DNA from: Mesorhizobium sp. M7A.F.Ca.US.008.03.1.1
GTDB lineage: Bacteria > Pseudomonadota > Alphaproteobacteria > Rhizobiales > Rhizobiaceae
Direction: 5' to 3'
Length of the DNA stretch: 64,000 nt
NCBI RefSeq assembly: GCF_003997495.1
Contig: NZ_RZRU01000004.1
Location: 124,001-188,000 of the forward strand
Shown here: positions 1-13,528 of the stretch, piece after piece
Layout of the letters: every line of letters starts with the position of its first letter
Position numbering within the stretch: position 1 is the first letter of the stretch
Notes under the pieces: model-generated
Seen by the model: only the letters and a program-made list of their open reading frames with translations
What the model was told of the DNA's origin: nothing
Database searches by the model: none
Position numbers and translations under genes: made by a program

Positions 1-518
1 TGAAGGTTCGGAATCACCGTACGAAGTTCGATGCCGAGCGCTTCGAGCGGCGAGAGGTAGCGGTACAGGAAATGCTGGCCATCAAAGCCGTAGGGCTTGG
101 CAAAGACGTTGGCGGGCTGCCGCTCCAGCATACGCAAGGGTCTTTCGGAAGGACTATAACCGACACGGGTCTTTGCCTTGACGAGCCCGGTGACGATGCG
201 CGACGTCTTCGAATCGGTCAGGTCAATGGTCAGGTCGAAGTGGAAGCGGCGCAACGCCCGCACCATGGCGTAGAGCTCCTTCCCGCGCTCCAAGGGCGTT
301 CCGCGCATGCGGTCGCGCCTGAATGCGACCACCTCGGAAGCGATACCATGGGCCATGACGAAGCTCTCGAAGCGGGCCTCGCATAGAAAGACGATGCTGG
401 CGCCGGGGAATTCGAGCCGCAGGTTTTTGGCGAGCGCCGAGGCGAGGACGAGATCTCCTATGAACTTGGTTTGAATGACCAGGATCGAGTGGAACCGCGC
501 GGGAGAAATCTGCAGCAT
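1..518 (-). CDS. Glycosyltransferase family 9 (heptosyltransferase-like), 3' end outside window
   Basis: Reading the minus strand from ATG at 518 gives 172 codons without a stop, running off the window edge. The N-terminus (about residues 9-30) has the pattern of ADP-heptose:LPS heptosyltransferases: a strand, then K-F-I-G-D-L-V at the start of the first helix. DLTIDLTDSK follows around residue 100. Enzymes of this family add heptose or related sugars to LPS core or other glycans on the cytoplasmic face of the inner membrane. A GGAAA lies just upstream of the ATG. The acceptor cannot be inferred from half a protein. The gene lies downstream of ppdK on the same strand with about 118 bases between them. 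Confidence 0.75.
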   Translation of the reverse strand, partial: MLQISPARFHSILVIQTKFIGDLVLASALAKNLRLEFPGASIVFLCEARFESFVMAHGIASEVVAFRRDRMRGTPLERGKELYAMVRALRRFHFDLTIDLTDSKTSRIVTGLVKAKTRVGYSPSERPLRMLERQPANVFAKPYGFDGQHFLYRYLSPLEALGIELRTVIPNL

Positions 519-531
519 CTGTTTCCGTAAG

Positions 532-555
532 CAATTTGCGGATGGCCGCAAATTG
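532..555. other. Perfect inverted repeat between ppdK and the GT9 gene
   Basis: Two 10-base arms (CAATTTGCGG and CCGCAAATTG) are separated by four bases. It lies downstream of the ppdK stop and just upstream of the GT9 start, both on the minus strand. There is no clear T-run after it, so it may be a weak terminator, an mRNA-processing hairpin or a protein-binding palindrome. Only the symmetry is seen directly. Confidence 0.5.
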
Positions 556-636
556 GGCAGGAACAATGTCGAGATTACGCGACGCCGCCAGCACGTTCGC
601 GTGAATTGCCTTACAAAACGGTAAGCTGGATGGGTC

Positions 637-3315
<2,679 letters not shown>

Positions 3316-3826
3316 GCATTGCTCTCCGGTTGCAGGAGATTGGAAAGATTGGCGAAAGGGAAAGTTCCGCCGGTCCGTCCTTGGAGCGATATGATGCTGC
3401 AGTGCGAAAGGCAAGGCGTCGGTAAGGCCGTCCGGCCACTACAATCGATTAAGCAAAGCCGGGCCCCAAGATGCGGCGGCTTCGAAGCCGATCGGCCAGC
3501 TCCCAAGCGACTTGCCAACAGATTGATCGCCGAAGCGGTGCTGGAAATTACATCGCATTATTCGCCCTATCTTCCGGCGTTGGCGCGTTGCAGGCGGTAG
3601 CTTTTCAATTGAATCAAGCAATTCTGTTGATCAAAAATTTCCCGCACTGTTGATCTGAGAAATAGATGCTTGATGGCGCAGCCGCGCTGTCGTAGCTCTT
3701 GGTCTCCGACTGTATCGAATCGCCGGGGGGCGAGACGTCCGATTCGTTTTTGTGCGCGAGCAGGTCAGATGCACTATCGCGCTGGTCTGTCGCCGACACA
3801 GCAGCCTCGGGGAGGGGGGGAAGACA
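3316..3826. promoter_or_regulatory. Divergent gene-free region between ppdK and the EPS locus
   Basis: About 510 bases without a convincing gene separate divergently transcribed ppdK and the first polysaccharide gene. The part around 3600-3640 is AT-rich and holds two perfect palindromes, TTCAATTGAA (3604-3613) and TTGATCAA (3627-3634), with centres 22 bases apart (about two helical turns). That spacing fits paired operator half-sites, but no regulator is identified. No clear -35/-10 pair was found. The small ORFs here are on neither strand protein-like. Confidence 0.4.
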
Positions 3827-5104
3827 TTGAATGTCGCAGCGTCGACTATTGTCGGAAGCCGGCACTTCCTGTTCAGGATTCGGTTTCAACTGCTTGGCGG
3901 ACTGACATTCGCGATTTTTGCGCCGGCGATCATCCGGATTGTCTTCAATCCTGAGTTTATCTATTCGGCCAATCTCCAGGTAACAGTAGCCGCTGCGGTC
4001 ATCGCGCACCTTGTGGGTTTCTTATCCTATCGCCGCATCGGAAATTTCCCGGGCGTGGCCGCGGCAAGTTACATCTTGCCGACATTTGCCCTGTCCTACG
4101 GGGCTGTTTTCCTGACCATCTTCTTTTTTCGGTTTGAATACAGCCGGTTTCAAGCCGCCGCCAGCTTCACCCAGTCCACGCTCTGGTATTTCGGCCTGAG
4201 CCTGTTGACGCGGCGTCTCGATCCGTACCGGCTCGTCGTGGTTCCCGGCGGAGATGTCGAGCGCCTCAAGACGTTACCGGGTGTGCATTGGTTTTGGATC
4301 AAGACGACCAGTACGATAATCGAAAGAGCCAGCGGCGTGGTCGTTGATCTGCGTGCCGATCTTGGCGCGGAATGGGAACGATACATCGCGGATCGAGCCC
4401 TTTCGGGAACGCCCGTATACCACGTCAAGCAGGTCAGCGAGTCGCTGACCGGTCGGGTCGAGATCGAGCATCTGTCGGAAAACACGCTGGGTTCGCTCAA
4501 TCCGAACCAGGCCTATCTCAAGATCAAGCAGGCGGTCGACTGGGTCTCGGCTTTTGTCTTGATTATCGTTCTTTCCCCTGTTCTGGCGTTGATAGCGCTG
4601 CTGATCCGGCTGGATTCCGATGGTCCCGCGCTGTTTCGCCAGCAACGCGTGGGCTACCGGGGCAAGATCTGCACGGTCTACAAGTTTCGCTCGATGCGCC
4701 AGCACTCTGGCGCCGGCAGCGACAAGGAGAGGGCGATCACCAGGCACGACGATGATCGCATCACCCGAGTCGGCCGTTTCCTGCGAAAATCCAGGATCGA
4801 CGAACTGCCGCAGGTCATCAACATCCTGCGTGGCGAAATGAGTTGGATCGGACCGCGACCGGAAGCTGTCGTGCTGTCACAGTGGTACGAGGCTGAGCTG
4901 CCATTCTATCGCTACAGGCATATCGTCAGGCCAGGCATAAGTGGGTGGGCACAAGTCAATCAGGGCCATGTGGCTGCCGTCGATGACGTTATGGAAAAAT
5001 TGCACTATGATTTCTATTACATAAAGAACTTTTCGCCTTGGTTAGACGTTTTGATAACCCTCAAGACAATGAAAACGATCATTACCGGCTTTGGTGCGCG
5101 ATAA
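3827..5104 (+). CDS. Undecaprenyl-phosphate sugar phosphotransferase (WbaP/WcaJ type, large form)
   Basis: A polyprenyl-phosphate glycosyl-1-phosphate transferase, which starts repeat-unit synthesis by moving a sugar-1-phosphate from a nucleotide sugar to undecaprenyl phosphate. The N-terminal part has several hydrophobic segments (residues about 15-110). The last 190 residues form the catalytic module: hydrophobic anchor AFVLIIVLSPVLALIALLI, then VYKFRSM, RKSRIDELPQ, GEMSWIGPRP and RPGISGWAQV. TTG 3827 is preferred because GGAGGGGGG precedes it; the frame is open from 3752. The gene opens block 1 and is followed by two sugar-nucleotide genes. Confidence 0.88.
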   Translation: MNVAASTIVGSRHFLFRIRFQLLGGLTFAIFAPAIIRIVFNPEFIYSANLQVTVAAAVIAHLVGFLSYRRIGNFPGVAAASYILPTFALSYGAVFLTIFFFRFEYSRFQAAASFTQSTLWYFGLSLLTRRLDPYRLVVVPGGDVERLKTLPGVHWFWIKTTSTIIERASGVVVDLRADLGAEWERYIADRALSGTPVYHVKQVSESLTGRVEIEHLSENTLGSLNPNQAYLKIKQAVDWVSAFVLIIVLSPVLALIALLIRLDSDGPALFRQQRVGYRGKICTVYKFRSMRQHSGAGSDKERAITRHDDDRITRVGRFLRKSRIDELPQVINILRGEMSWIGPRPEAVVLSQWYEAELPFYRYRHIVRPGISGWAQVNQGHVAAVDDVMEKLHYDFYYIKNFSPWLDVLITLKTMKTIITGFGAR

Positions 5105-5147
5105 CCAACGCGAAGCATGGCTCTGGAATAGCAAGCACAGGAAGCAG

Positions 5148-6421
<1,274 letters not shown>

Positions 6422-6422
<1 letters not shown>

Positions 6423-7447
6423 TGAGGGTTCTGGTCACCGGCGCGGCCGGCTTCATAGGGTATCACGTAGCGAAGCGGCTGCTGGAGCGCGGCGACGAGG
6501 TCGTCGGCATTGACAATGTCAACGACTACTACGATCCGCGGATCAAGGACGCGAGGCTGCGGCTCCTGGACGAGGCGAGCCGCAAGACCAACGCCGGCTA
6601 TCATTTCATCCGCGGCAATCTCGCCGACAAAAGCGTGGTCGACGCCTGCTTTGCCGACCACGCATTCGACCGGGTGATCCATCTAGCCGCCCAGGCCGGG
6701 GTTCGCTACAGCCTGGAAAACCCGCATGCCTATGTCGAAAGCAATATCATTGCCTACACCAACATGCTGGAGGCCTGCCGCAACAGCGCCGTTGCGCATT
6801 TGACCTATGCCAGCACGTCCAGTGTCTACGGCGCCAACACCGACATGCCGTTTTCCGAGCACAGGCCGGCCGACCACCCGCTGCAGTTCTACGCCGCGAC
6901 CAAGCGCGCCAACGAGCTGATGGCGCACAGCTACAGCCACCTGTTCGGGCTGCCGACGACCGGGCTTCGCTTCTTCACCGTCTATGGCCCCTGGGGGCGC
7001 CCGGACATGGCGCTGTTCCTGTTCACCAGGAACATCCTTGCCGGCGAGCCGATCAAGCTGTTCAACAACGGCAACCACACGCGCGACTTCACCTATGTCG
7101 ACGACATCGCCGAAGGCGTGATCCGCGCCAGCGACAGCCCGGCCACGGGCAATGCCGCCTGGGACTCCAACCGTCCCGATCCGGCCACAAGCAGCGCCCC
7201 CTGGCGCATCTTCAACATCGGCAACAACAACCCGGTGAAGCTGACCGCCTATGTCGAGGCGCTGGAAAACGCGCTTGGCAGGAAAGCCATCGTCGAACTG
7301 CTGCCGCTGCAGCCCGGCGATGTGCCCGATACCTTTGCCGACACCTCGGCGCTGGAGCAGGCGGTCGGCTACCGCCCGACGACGACGGTGACCGAGGGCG
7401 TCGGACGGTTTGTCGAGTGGTACAAGGCGTATTTTGCGCGGAGATAA
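6422..7447 (+). CDS. UDP-uronate 4-epimerase (CapI/LpsL-like SDR)
   Basis: A 341-residue extended short-chain dehydrogenase. It has the NAD motif TGAAGFIG at the N-terminus, the substrate-loop signature [11 protein letters not shown] seen in UDP-glucuronate 4-epimerases, the Ser of STSSVYG and the catalytic pair in YAATK. It probably turns the uronic acid made by the preceding dehydrogenase into its galacto epimer (for example UDP-GlcA to UDP-GalA, or the N-acetyl forms). The start overlaps the previous stop by one base. Cytosolic. The exact substrate is inference from the neighbour. Confidence 0.9.
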
Positions 7448-7544
7448 AGCTCGGCGTTTCCCGGCTGATCCGCGCTGTCCCATGATCACGTAGCCAGGAG
7501 CAGATGGTATCGGTACGGCTCGCAAACAGGCAGTCAGCAATCCA

Positions 7545-8375
7545 TTGCAGTCCCAGGCGCTATTGAGCGTCTGCATCCCCACGTTCAATCGGCGAGATCG
7601 CGTTGCGGCGCTGGTTCAGCAACTGTTGCGTGCGGACTGCCCACTGCAGATATGCGTCCATGTCGACGGTTCGACCGACGGAACGAACGAAGTGCTTGCC
7701 GAAATCGCGTCTCGCGATGCCAGTTTGGTGGTCACCACTGGCCCAAATGACGGCAGAGGCCGCGCGATGTTTTCGGCGATTGCTTCCGCCACTGGCGACT
7801 ATTGCATGGTCTTCGACGATGACGACGATCTCTTCACCGATCGCTTGCCGGAAGTCTGTGAACACCTCTCGCGGAGAGGTGTCGATGAGAAGATTGCCGG
7901 TTTTGTGTTCTCGATGGCTCTTGGCCACCCAGAGACGGCAGCAGAGCCGTTTCCGTCGGAACGGACAAACCTGATAAAGATGCGAGCCGACGAACGGGTG
8001 GTCGGCGACAAGAAGGAGGTGATCAGAACTCCTTTGCTTAAACGGGTTGCCGTGCCCCCAGCGGGGCGGTTCCGCCGTGTTCCAACATCTCTTCTCTGGT
8101 CCAGATTGGCGATCGAATACGACGTTATCTGTGTCAATGTCGAGATTGGGCGAAAACGATATTTGCCGGAGGGAATGACGGCAAGGATTCGGCTTCTTCA
8201 GCGGCAAAATGCATACCCGATGTTGTTGCTGAACTTGAACTACATCAGGGCATTCTGGCTTGGACGATATCAGTCGGTTCGGTTCCTGGGCAAGGCGGTT
8301 CTTGCCTGTTTGAGCTTTGGTGTCTTGAGCTTCCCGTTCTTGCTCAAGAGGTCATTCATGCGGGTGACTTCATGA
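7545..8375 (+). CDS. Glycosyltransferase family 2
   Basis: A 276-residue GT-A enzyme. The N-terminus LLSVCIPTFNRRDRV is typical of GT2, VDGSTDGTNEVL is the nucleotide-binding loop, and VFDDDDDLF holds the metal-binding Asp cluster. The C-terminus is basic and hydrophobic, so it may sit on the membrane. No ATG lies upstream in frame before a stop, so TTG 7545 is the likely start; its Shine-Dalgarno is weak. It overlaps the flippase gene by four bases (ATGA). It probably adds one sugar of the block 1 repeat unit; donor and linkage are unknown. Confidence 0.85.
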   Translation: MQSQALLSVCIPTFNRRDRVAALVQQLLRADCPLQICVHVDGSTDGTNEVLAEIASRDASLVVTTGPNDGRGRAMFSAIASATGDYCMVFDDDDDLFTDRLPEVCEHLSRRGVDEKIAGFVFSMALGHPETAAEPFPSERTNLIKMRADERVVGDKKEVIRTPLLKRVAVPPAGRFRRVPTSLLWSRLAIEYDVICVNVEIGRKRYLPEGMTARIRLLQRQNAYPMLLLNLNYIRAFWLGRYQSVRFLGKAVLACLSFGVLSFPFLLKRSFMRVTS

Positions 8376-9640
8376 AACAAGCCAGCTTGTGGAAGTTGGT
8401 GGAAGCCATCGTAATACGAATTGTTCCTGGTCTTTTGAACATAGCGACGTTGCTGTACATAGGGAGCCATCTGGAGACTGGACAGTACGGTATTTTCAGC
8501 ACGACGATTGCGACAGTTTCATTTATTTCGACACTTGTTTTTGGTTTCGTGACTTATTCGATAATGCCGGTTTCCGCAAAAATGCATGCTGCGGGAATGG
8601 GTAGAGAGTACGTATCGTCCATTTTGACCATGCTGGCAGTTGTGGCGTTGTTTGTCGTCCTGGCTGGGCTGGCGCTGACGTGGCTGGGATTTGGCAATAT
8701 TGTCGCCGCGACCATCATTGTTTCTTTCGGCTTGCACACCGCACTTCAAGAGATTTTGAGGTCACAACTGCGTTTGTGGGCATACGGTTGGTCGGCCATT
8801 GGCCAGGCGGTCGCATACCAGGCAGGAGCCATAATCCTGCTTGTCGGAGATGCGAAAGTTGGCTCGGCTCTTGCAGCCTTTTCGCTCAGTTATTTCGTTG
8901 GAGCGCTGATTTCATTTGCCTTCCTGGGACCTATGAATCTGAGACGGCCTGGCTTTTCCTATCTCGCCGGGTCTCTAGTCACTGGCTGGGGATTTGTGTT
9001 GAGCAATCTGGCCGAGAGCGGCTTGTTTGTCGGCATTCGATACATTGTTTTGTTGCTTGGCTCCGAGACCCATCTCGGTGTCTTCTCATTTTGTGTCGAT
9101 CTTTCACAACGGTCCGTCGGCTTCTTCATGAATGCGGCCAGCTTCGTTTTCGTGCCCAGGGCGTTTCTCAGTGCCGCAAATGGAAACGTCAGGGAGTTTC
9201 GGCGCGGACTGTTCGAGGGAGCCGCCATCGCACTCATTTTTGCGACCGCGGCTGCGGCCGGCATAGTTGGTCTGTTTTTCTCGGGCCATGCCTCCGGATG
9301 GCTGGGGAAGTCTTTTGACCCTGAGGTGTTCGGGATCGTTTCTTGTGCTGTTCTGGTCAACAGGACGAAAAAAGTGATCATCGATCCGTTTGCGCTTCGG
9401 TCGAGCAAAGCGATGACGTTGACCTACTCCTACGCGATAGGGGCGTTGGCTTGCTGTTGTCTGGCGGCATTGGGCCTTTGGTGGCGGGTGCCGCTTGGCA
9501 GCGAAATGGCATTTTTGTTCGGATATGTCGTTGCCGCTGCCTGTTCCTTTTTCGCATTGAGGAATGTGATTGCAGACCAAGGGCCTGGTGCGAAACAGGG
9601 TACCGTTTTGATGGTCGGGCCGGATGCCAGAAATGAATGA
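8372..9640 (+). CDS. Wzx-like polysaccharide flippase (MATE/MVF superfamily)
   Basis: A 422-residue integral membrane protein with about 12 hydrophobic segments and no large soluble domain, as in O-antigen/EPS flippases. It is expected to flip the undecaprenyl-linked repeat unit across the inner membrane. The position between glycosyltransferase genes, with a Wzy-like polymerase and Wza/Wzc-like proteins downstream, supports this. Flippases diverge strongly, so the call rests on topology, length and context. Start overlaps the GT2 stop (ATGA). The end overlaps the next gene by 17 bases. Confidence 0.8.
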   Translation: MKQASLWKLVEAIVIRIVPGLLNIATLLYIGSHLETGQYGIFSTTIATVSFISTLVFGFVTYSIMPVSAKMHAAGMGREYVSSILTMLAVVALFVVLAGLALTWLGFGNIVAATIIVSFGLHTALQEILRSQLRLWAYGWSAIGQAVAYQAGAIILLVGDAKVGSALAAFSLSYFVGALISFAFLGPMNLRRPGFSYLAGSLVTGWGFVLSNLAESGLFVGIRYIVLLLGSETHLGVFSFCVDLSQRSVGFFMNAASFVFVPRAFLSAANGNVREFRRGLFEGAAIALIFATAAAAGIVGLFFSGHASGWLGKSFDPEVFGIVSCAVLVNRTKKVIIDPFALRSSKAMTLTYSYAIGALACCCLAALGLWWRVPLGSEMAFLFGYVVAAACSFFALRNVIADQGPGAKQGTVLMVGPDARNE

Positions 9641-10409
9641 GAAGAAAGCATTTTACGACGAGAAAAACAGGCGCATCGTCCATGTCGGCACGGTGGCTGA
9701 TGACGACTATTGGGATTCTCACTGGGCCGAAGGGATTGTCTTGAAGCCGGATCGCTTTGTCGTTGAAACCACCAAGCGATATCTGACCGGATCAGCCAAG
9801 GTCTTGGACGCTGGATGTGGCTTGGCCAATACGGTCCATGGCCTCCACCAGGCAGGCTTTTCCGCCTACGGGATCGACTTCGCGCAGAAGACCGTGGGGA
9901 TGGTGAACCGTGCCGCGCCCCATTTGCAAGTGACCGTGGGGGATGTTCGAGCAACGGGCTTCGCGGACGAATTCTTCGATGGGGTGTGGTCTTTGGGGGT
10001 GATCGAGCACTTCTTCGACGGTTACGATGAGATCGCATTGGAGATGAGGCGCATCATCCGGTCTGGAGGAGTTGCCTTCGTGACAGTGCCGAGCATTTCT
10101 CCTCTCCGACGCTTGAAGATCAGAATGGGTCTCTACCCCAGGTTTTCAGGTGAACAGGCCGGATTTTACCAGTTCGTTCTTGGGCCGTCTTCGATTGTTT
10201 CCAGTTTCGAACAGCACGGCTTCAAACTTCTGGGATCACAGCCAAGGGGAGGCTTCAAGGGGCTGAAGGACGAGACATTTTTCTCCAAGCCGATGCAGGC
10301 CTGGTACGACAGCAAGAATGGAATCCTGAGAGGTTTGCGTGCTGCCGCGGACCGGTTGCTCGGCCCATTTTCGCATCATACACGGCTCTACGTCTTCCAC
10401 AGGATATAG
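9624..10409 (+). CDS. Class I SAM-dependent methyltransferase
   Basis: A 261-residue protein. Motif I is VLDAGCGLANTVHGL (about residue 57), followed by YGIDFAQKTV (acidic residue for SAM ribose) and the motif IV/post-I region DGVWSLGVIEHF. This is the Methyltransf_11/23 type often found in glycan clusters, where it methylates sugar hydroxyls. The start overlaps the flippase gene; ATG 9633 is an alternative. The substrate is unknown. Confidence 0.85.
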   Translation: MPEMNEKKAFYDEKNRRIVHVGTVADDDYWDSHWAEGIVLKPDRFVVETTKRYLTGSAKVLDAGCGLANTVHGLHQAGFSAYGIDFAQKTVGMVNRAAPHLQVTVGDVRATGFADEFFDGVWSLGVIEHFFDGYDEIALEMRRIIRSGGVAFVTVPSISPLRRLKIRMGLYPRFSGEQAGFYQFVLGPSSIVSSFEQHGFKLLGSQPRGGFKGLKDETFFSKPMQAWYDSKNGILRGLRAAADRLLGPFSHHTRLYVFHRI

Positions 10410-10414
10410 CGCGG

Positions 10415-11224
10415 ATGTCAAATCCGAGTGGGCGCAGATCGCCAAACGGAACCGGTGGTGAAGCTGTGTCGATAATGCGAAAGTTTGTTCGCGCGAACGT
10501 GGTCATTTCCGAATTCCTGGACAGAGCTCTGCCGCGGCGCCTTCGCATCGACGGCAATCGGACCTTTGCGACGGAGATAGCACCTCCCTTACTTACCTCA
10601 AACGCACGGGTTTACGATCTTGGCGGTGGTGCCAGGCCGTTCGTCAGCCTTTCGGAGAAGCGGCGCCTGGGGCTTTTTGTCGTTGGGCTCGACCTCGACG
10701 CGGAAGAGTTGTCGAAAGCACCACGCGGAATATACGACGAGGAGATTGAAGCGGACCTTACCTCGTTCAGGGGGAGGGGCGATGCTGACGTCGTCATTTG
10801 CCAGGCCACGCTCGAACACGTCCGTGATGGCGAGGGTGCCTTGCGCGGCATTGCCAGTTGCGTGAGGCCGGGAGGCGTGGTTGCCATTTTCTCGCCCTCG
10901 CGCAACGCCGTTTTTGCCAGATTGAATCGGGTCCTGCCGGAGGGGATGAAACGACGGCTGCTGTTTGCGATCTATCCTGAAAAGGGCATGGGTCATGACG
11001 GGTTTCCGGCCTTCTACGACCAGTGCTTGCCCAGTGACGTCGAAACAATCGCAAAACGGAACGACTTGGAACTTGTCGAGCGCCGTCTGTTCTGGAAAAG
11101 CTCCTACTTCTATTTTTTCGTGCCGGCCTTTCTTGCTTGGCGCATCTGGTTAGGCGTTTCGGCCCTGTTTCTCCGCAAGGATGCCGCTGAAACCTACGCC
11201 TATGTCTTTCGGCGAAAACAGTGA
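10415..11224 (+). CDS. Class I SAM-dependent methyltransferase
   Basis: A 269-residue protein with a degenerate motif I (VYDLGGGARPF), the acidic motif II strand (FVVGLDLDAEEL), and DVVICQATLEHV followed by VRPGGVVAIFSPS, typical of methyltransferase type 11 enzymes. The C-terminus is hydrophobic (SYFYFFVPAFLAWRIWLGVSALFL), which suggests membrane association. AGGA lies upstream of ATG 10415; ATG 10475 is another possible start. It follows the previous methyltransferase directly but is not a close copy. Target unknown. Confidence 0.8.
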   Translation: MSNPSGRRSPNGTGGEAVSIMRKFVRANVVISEFLDRALPRRLRIDGNRTFATEIAPPLLTSNARVYDLGGGARPFVSLSEKRRLGLFVVGLDLDAEELSKAPRGIYDEEIEADLTSFRGRGDADVVICQATLEHVRDGEGALRGIASCVRPGGVVAIFSPSRNAVFARLNRVLPEGMKRRLLFAIYPEKGMGHDGFPAFYDQCLPSDVETIAKRNDLELVERRLFWKSSYFYFFVPAFLAWRIWLGVSALFLRKDAAETYAYVFRRKQ

Positions 11225-11237
11225 GTTCCCGCGGCTC

Positions 11238-12359
11238 ATGAAAAGGAAGCTCGCGCTGATCGCCATTCCGCTCGACAGAAGAGGTGGTGCCGAAACCATC
11301 CTGAAACTTGTTGCGCGCGCACTCGCAAAGCGACCCGACTGGGACGTCGAAATCGGCTTCTTGGGTGGCCAGGGGGCGGGCGAGGCCGCTGGATCACACC
11401 AGGACGGAATTCGGTGCAGCTACGGCTTTGGCGGCGGTAAGGCCATGAGCGAGTTTTTGCTCGCCCCGCGGCTGATCCGGCATCGGTACGATTTGGTGTT
11501 CTCGAGCCACGCACGGGTAAACTCGTTTCTGGCTGCCGCCCGAAGCGTTGGACTTCTCCGCAGCGATAGGCTGGTCGCCCGCGAGTCCACGGTGCTTCTG
11601 GACCGCTTCAAGGGTCATCGCGCGCTCGCTTACAAGGCGCTCTACGCTGCCTATGGCAGCCAGGACATGATAGTCGCGCAAACGAGCTATATGAATGAAC
11701 GCCTGCGTGACGTATTGCCTCGGCGAGCAATCGCCAAGCTGTGTACTTTGCCCAACCCGGTCGACGAAGATCTCATCGTCAAAATGTCCATGGAAGCATT
11801 GTCCGGGCACGATGCCGAGATACTTTCCCGCCTTCCGCAGATAGTCTGGTGCGGCCGGCTGATTGATGTGAAGCGTCCGACGATCGCGGTTGATGTGCTG
11901 GCCGAGGTCAGACGAAGGACCGGCGAGGATTATGAGCTGACCATGGTTGGCTCTGGACCCATGGAAGCGGAGTTGAGAGCCCGCGCCGGCAAGCTTGATC
12001 TGGCCTCGCGACTAAATCTGCTCGGTCAGAGAGACAACCCGTTTCCGCTGTTTCGCGCAGCGCGTGCCGGCATCCTCACGTCGGCGATGGAAGGATTTCC
12101 CAACGTCCTTCTGGAGATGATGGCTTGCCGGATTCCCGGCATCGTCACCACCCCCTGTGCGGGAGATCTGGACATGCTGTCGGGCCTGGAGATTTCAGCC
12201 GGCTTTGGCGCGTCGGAAATTGCGGAAGCACTGGTGAAGGTCATTCAAGGCGGCGATCGGTCGGCCTTGTACCGAAAGACCTTGTCGGAAAGATCGCCGG
12301 ATCGGTTTGCGGATATGCTGTTGAGAGCGCCGTCGTCATATCCGGGTGGGCAGAGATGA
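11238..12359 (+). CDS. Glycosyltransferase family 4 (GT-B)
   Basis: A 373-residue GT-B protein. N-terminal LIAIPLDRRGGAETIL is the acceptor-side Rossmann start of GT4 enzymes. The C-terminal donor domain begins IVWCGRLIDVKRP and contains the SAMEGFPNVLLEMMACRIP element, the E-x7-E-like donor-binding region. The frame is open from 11181 inside the previous gene, but ATG 11238 gives a normal N-terminus and avoids that overlap. Its stop overlaps the next start (ATGA). It should add one sugar of the repeat unit in the cytoplasm. Confidence 0.88.
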   Translation: MKRKLALIAIPLDRRGGAETILKLVARALAKRPDWDVEIGFLGGQGAGEAAGSHQDGIRCSYGFGGGKAMSEFLLAPRLIRHRYDLVFSSHARVNSFLAAARSVGLLRSDRLVARESTVLLDRFKGHRALAYKALYAAYGSQDMIVAQTSYMNERLRDVLPRRAIAKLCTLPNPVDEDLIVKMSMEALSGHDAEILSRLPQIVWCGRLIDVKRPTIAVDVLAEVRRRTGEDYELTMVGSGPMEAELRARAGKLDLASRLNLLGQRDNPFPLFRAARAGILTSAMEGFPNVLLEMMACRIPGIVTTPCAGDLDMLSGLEISAGFGASEIAEALVKVIQGGDRSALYRKTLSERSPDRFADMLLRAPSSYPGGQR

Positions 12360-13498
12360 CCCCCGTTGCTCGCAACAAGATAGTCGTCTCGATAAACACA
12401 TCCTGGAATGTCGTCAATTTCCGCAAGGGACTGATCGAGGCGCTGCGGAGCCGTGGCTATGACGTGGTCGTCATCGCGCCGAGAGACGAGTATTCTTCCC
12501 TGATTGCGGCCATGGGCTGCCGCTATGTCGAACTCGACATGGACAATTCCGGCACGTCACCGTTGCGGGATTTGGTCCTTCTGTGGCGCTACTGGCGTCT
12601 CTTGCGGCGCGAGAGACCGCTGGCGTTTGTCGGCTTCACGATCAAGCCCAACGTGTTCGGCTCCATCGCGGCCAATCTGAACGGCATTCCCGTCATCAAC
12701 AACATTTCGGGATTGGGCACGGCGTTCGTCCGCGGTGGTCTGCTGCTCAGGATTGCCAAGGCCTTGTACCGGGTGGCGTTGGCCCGTTCCAAAATGGTTT
12801 TCTTCCAGAATGACGATGACCGGATGCTGTTCGTCGACGAACGCCTGGTTCGCAAGGATCGAACCGCGCTTTTGCCTGGCTCCGGGATCGACCTCGAGCG
12901 TTTTGCCCCGGCGTCCGAAGCGCGTATCCGGTCCGGTGCAATTGTGTTTCTTCTCGTGGCCCGGCTTCTCTGGGACAAAGGCGTCGGCGAGTTCATCGAG
13001 GCAGCCCGTCTGGTTCGCCAGGAGGTGCCCGGGGTGCGTTTCCATCTGCTCGGCTTTCTTGATGTCGAGAACCGAACCGCCGTCAGCCGTGAGCAGGTTG
13101 AAAAATGGGTCGGTGAGGGGTTGGTCGAGTATCTGGGTTCCACCGACGATGTGCGGCCTTTCATGCGTGCCGCCGATTGTGTCGTGTTGCCCTCCTACAG
13201 GGAGGGAACGCCGCGCTCGCTGCTTGAGGCGGCTGCGATGGGCAAGCCGCTGATCGCAACTGATGTGCCAGGATGCCGGGAAGTGGTGGACCACGCCGTC
13301 AATGGCTTCCTATGCAAGGTGAGGGACCCTGATGACCTTGCGAGCAAGATGGTCGAGTTTGCGCGGCTGGACGGCTCGTCCAGGGACAGGATGGGGGCCC
13401 AGAGCAGAAACAAGGTCGAGCGGCAGTTTTCGGAAACGATCGTCATCGAGAAGTACATGCGGCAGATAGAAAGACTGAACGCCCTTGCGACGAAATGA
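12356..13498 (+). CDS. Glycosyltransferase family 4 (CapM/PglA-like)
   Basis: A 380-residue GT-B protein. The N-terminus INTSWNVVNFRKGLIEAL and the region GFTIKPNVFGSIAANLNGIP match the CapM/PglA/WbpT branch of GT4, which often transfers HexNAc or uronic-type sugars early in repeat-unit synthesis. The donor domain has VARLLWDKGVGEFIEAA and LPSYREGTPRSLLEAAAMG with the paired glutamates. The frame runs far upstream inside the preceding gene; ATG 12356 is chosen for the ATGA overlap and alignment. It is the last clearly intact gene of block 1. Confidence 0.88.
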   Translation: MTPVARNKIVVSINTSWNVVNFRKGLIEALRSRGYDVVVIAPRDEYSSLIAAMGCRYVELDMDNSGTSPLRDLVLLWRYWRLLRRERPLAFVGFTIKPNVFGSIAANLNGIPVINNISGLGTAFVRGGLLLRIAKALYRVALARSKMVFFQNDDDRMLFVDERLVRKDRTALLPGSGIDLERFAPASEARIRSGAIVFLLVARLLWDKGVGEFIEAARLVRQEVPGVRFHLLGFLDVENRTAVSREQVEKWVGEGLVEYLGSTDDVRPFMRAADCVVLPSYREGTPRSLLEAAAMGKPLIATDVPGCREVVDHAVNGFLCKVRDPDDLASKMVEFARLDGSSRDRMGAQSRNKVERQFSETIVIEKYMRQIERLNALATK

Positions 13499-13528
13499 GC
13501 GGACCAGCCGCACAGGGTCGGATGGAGG

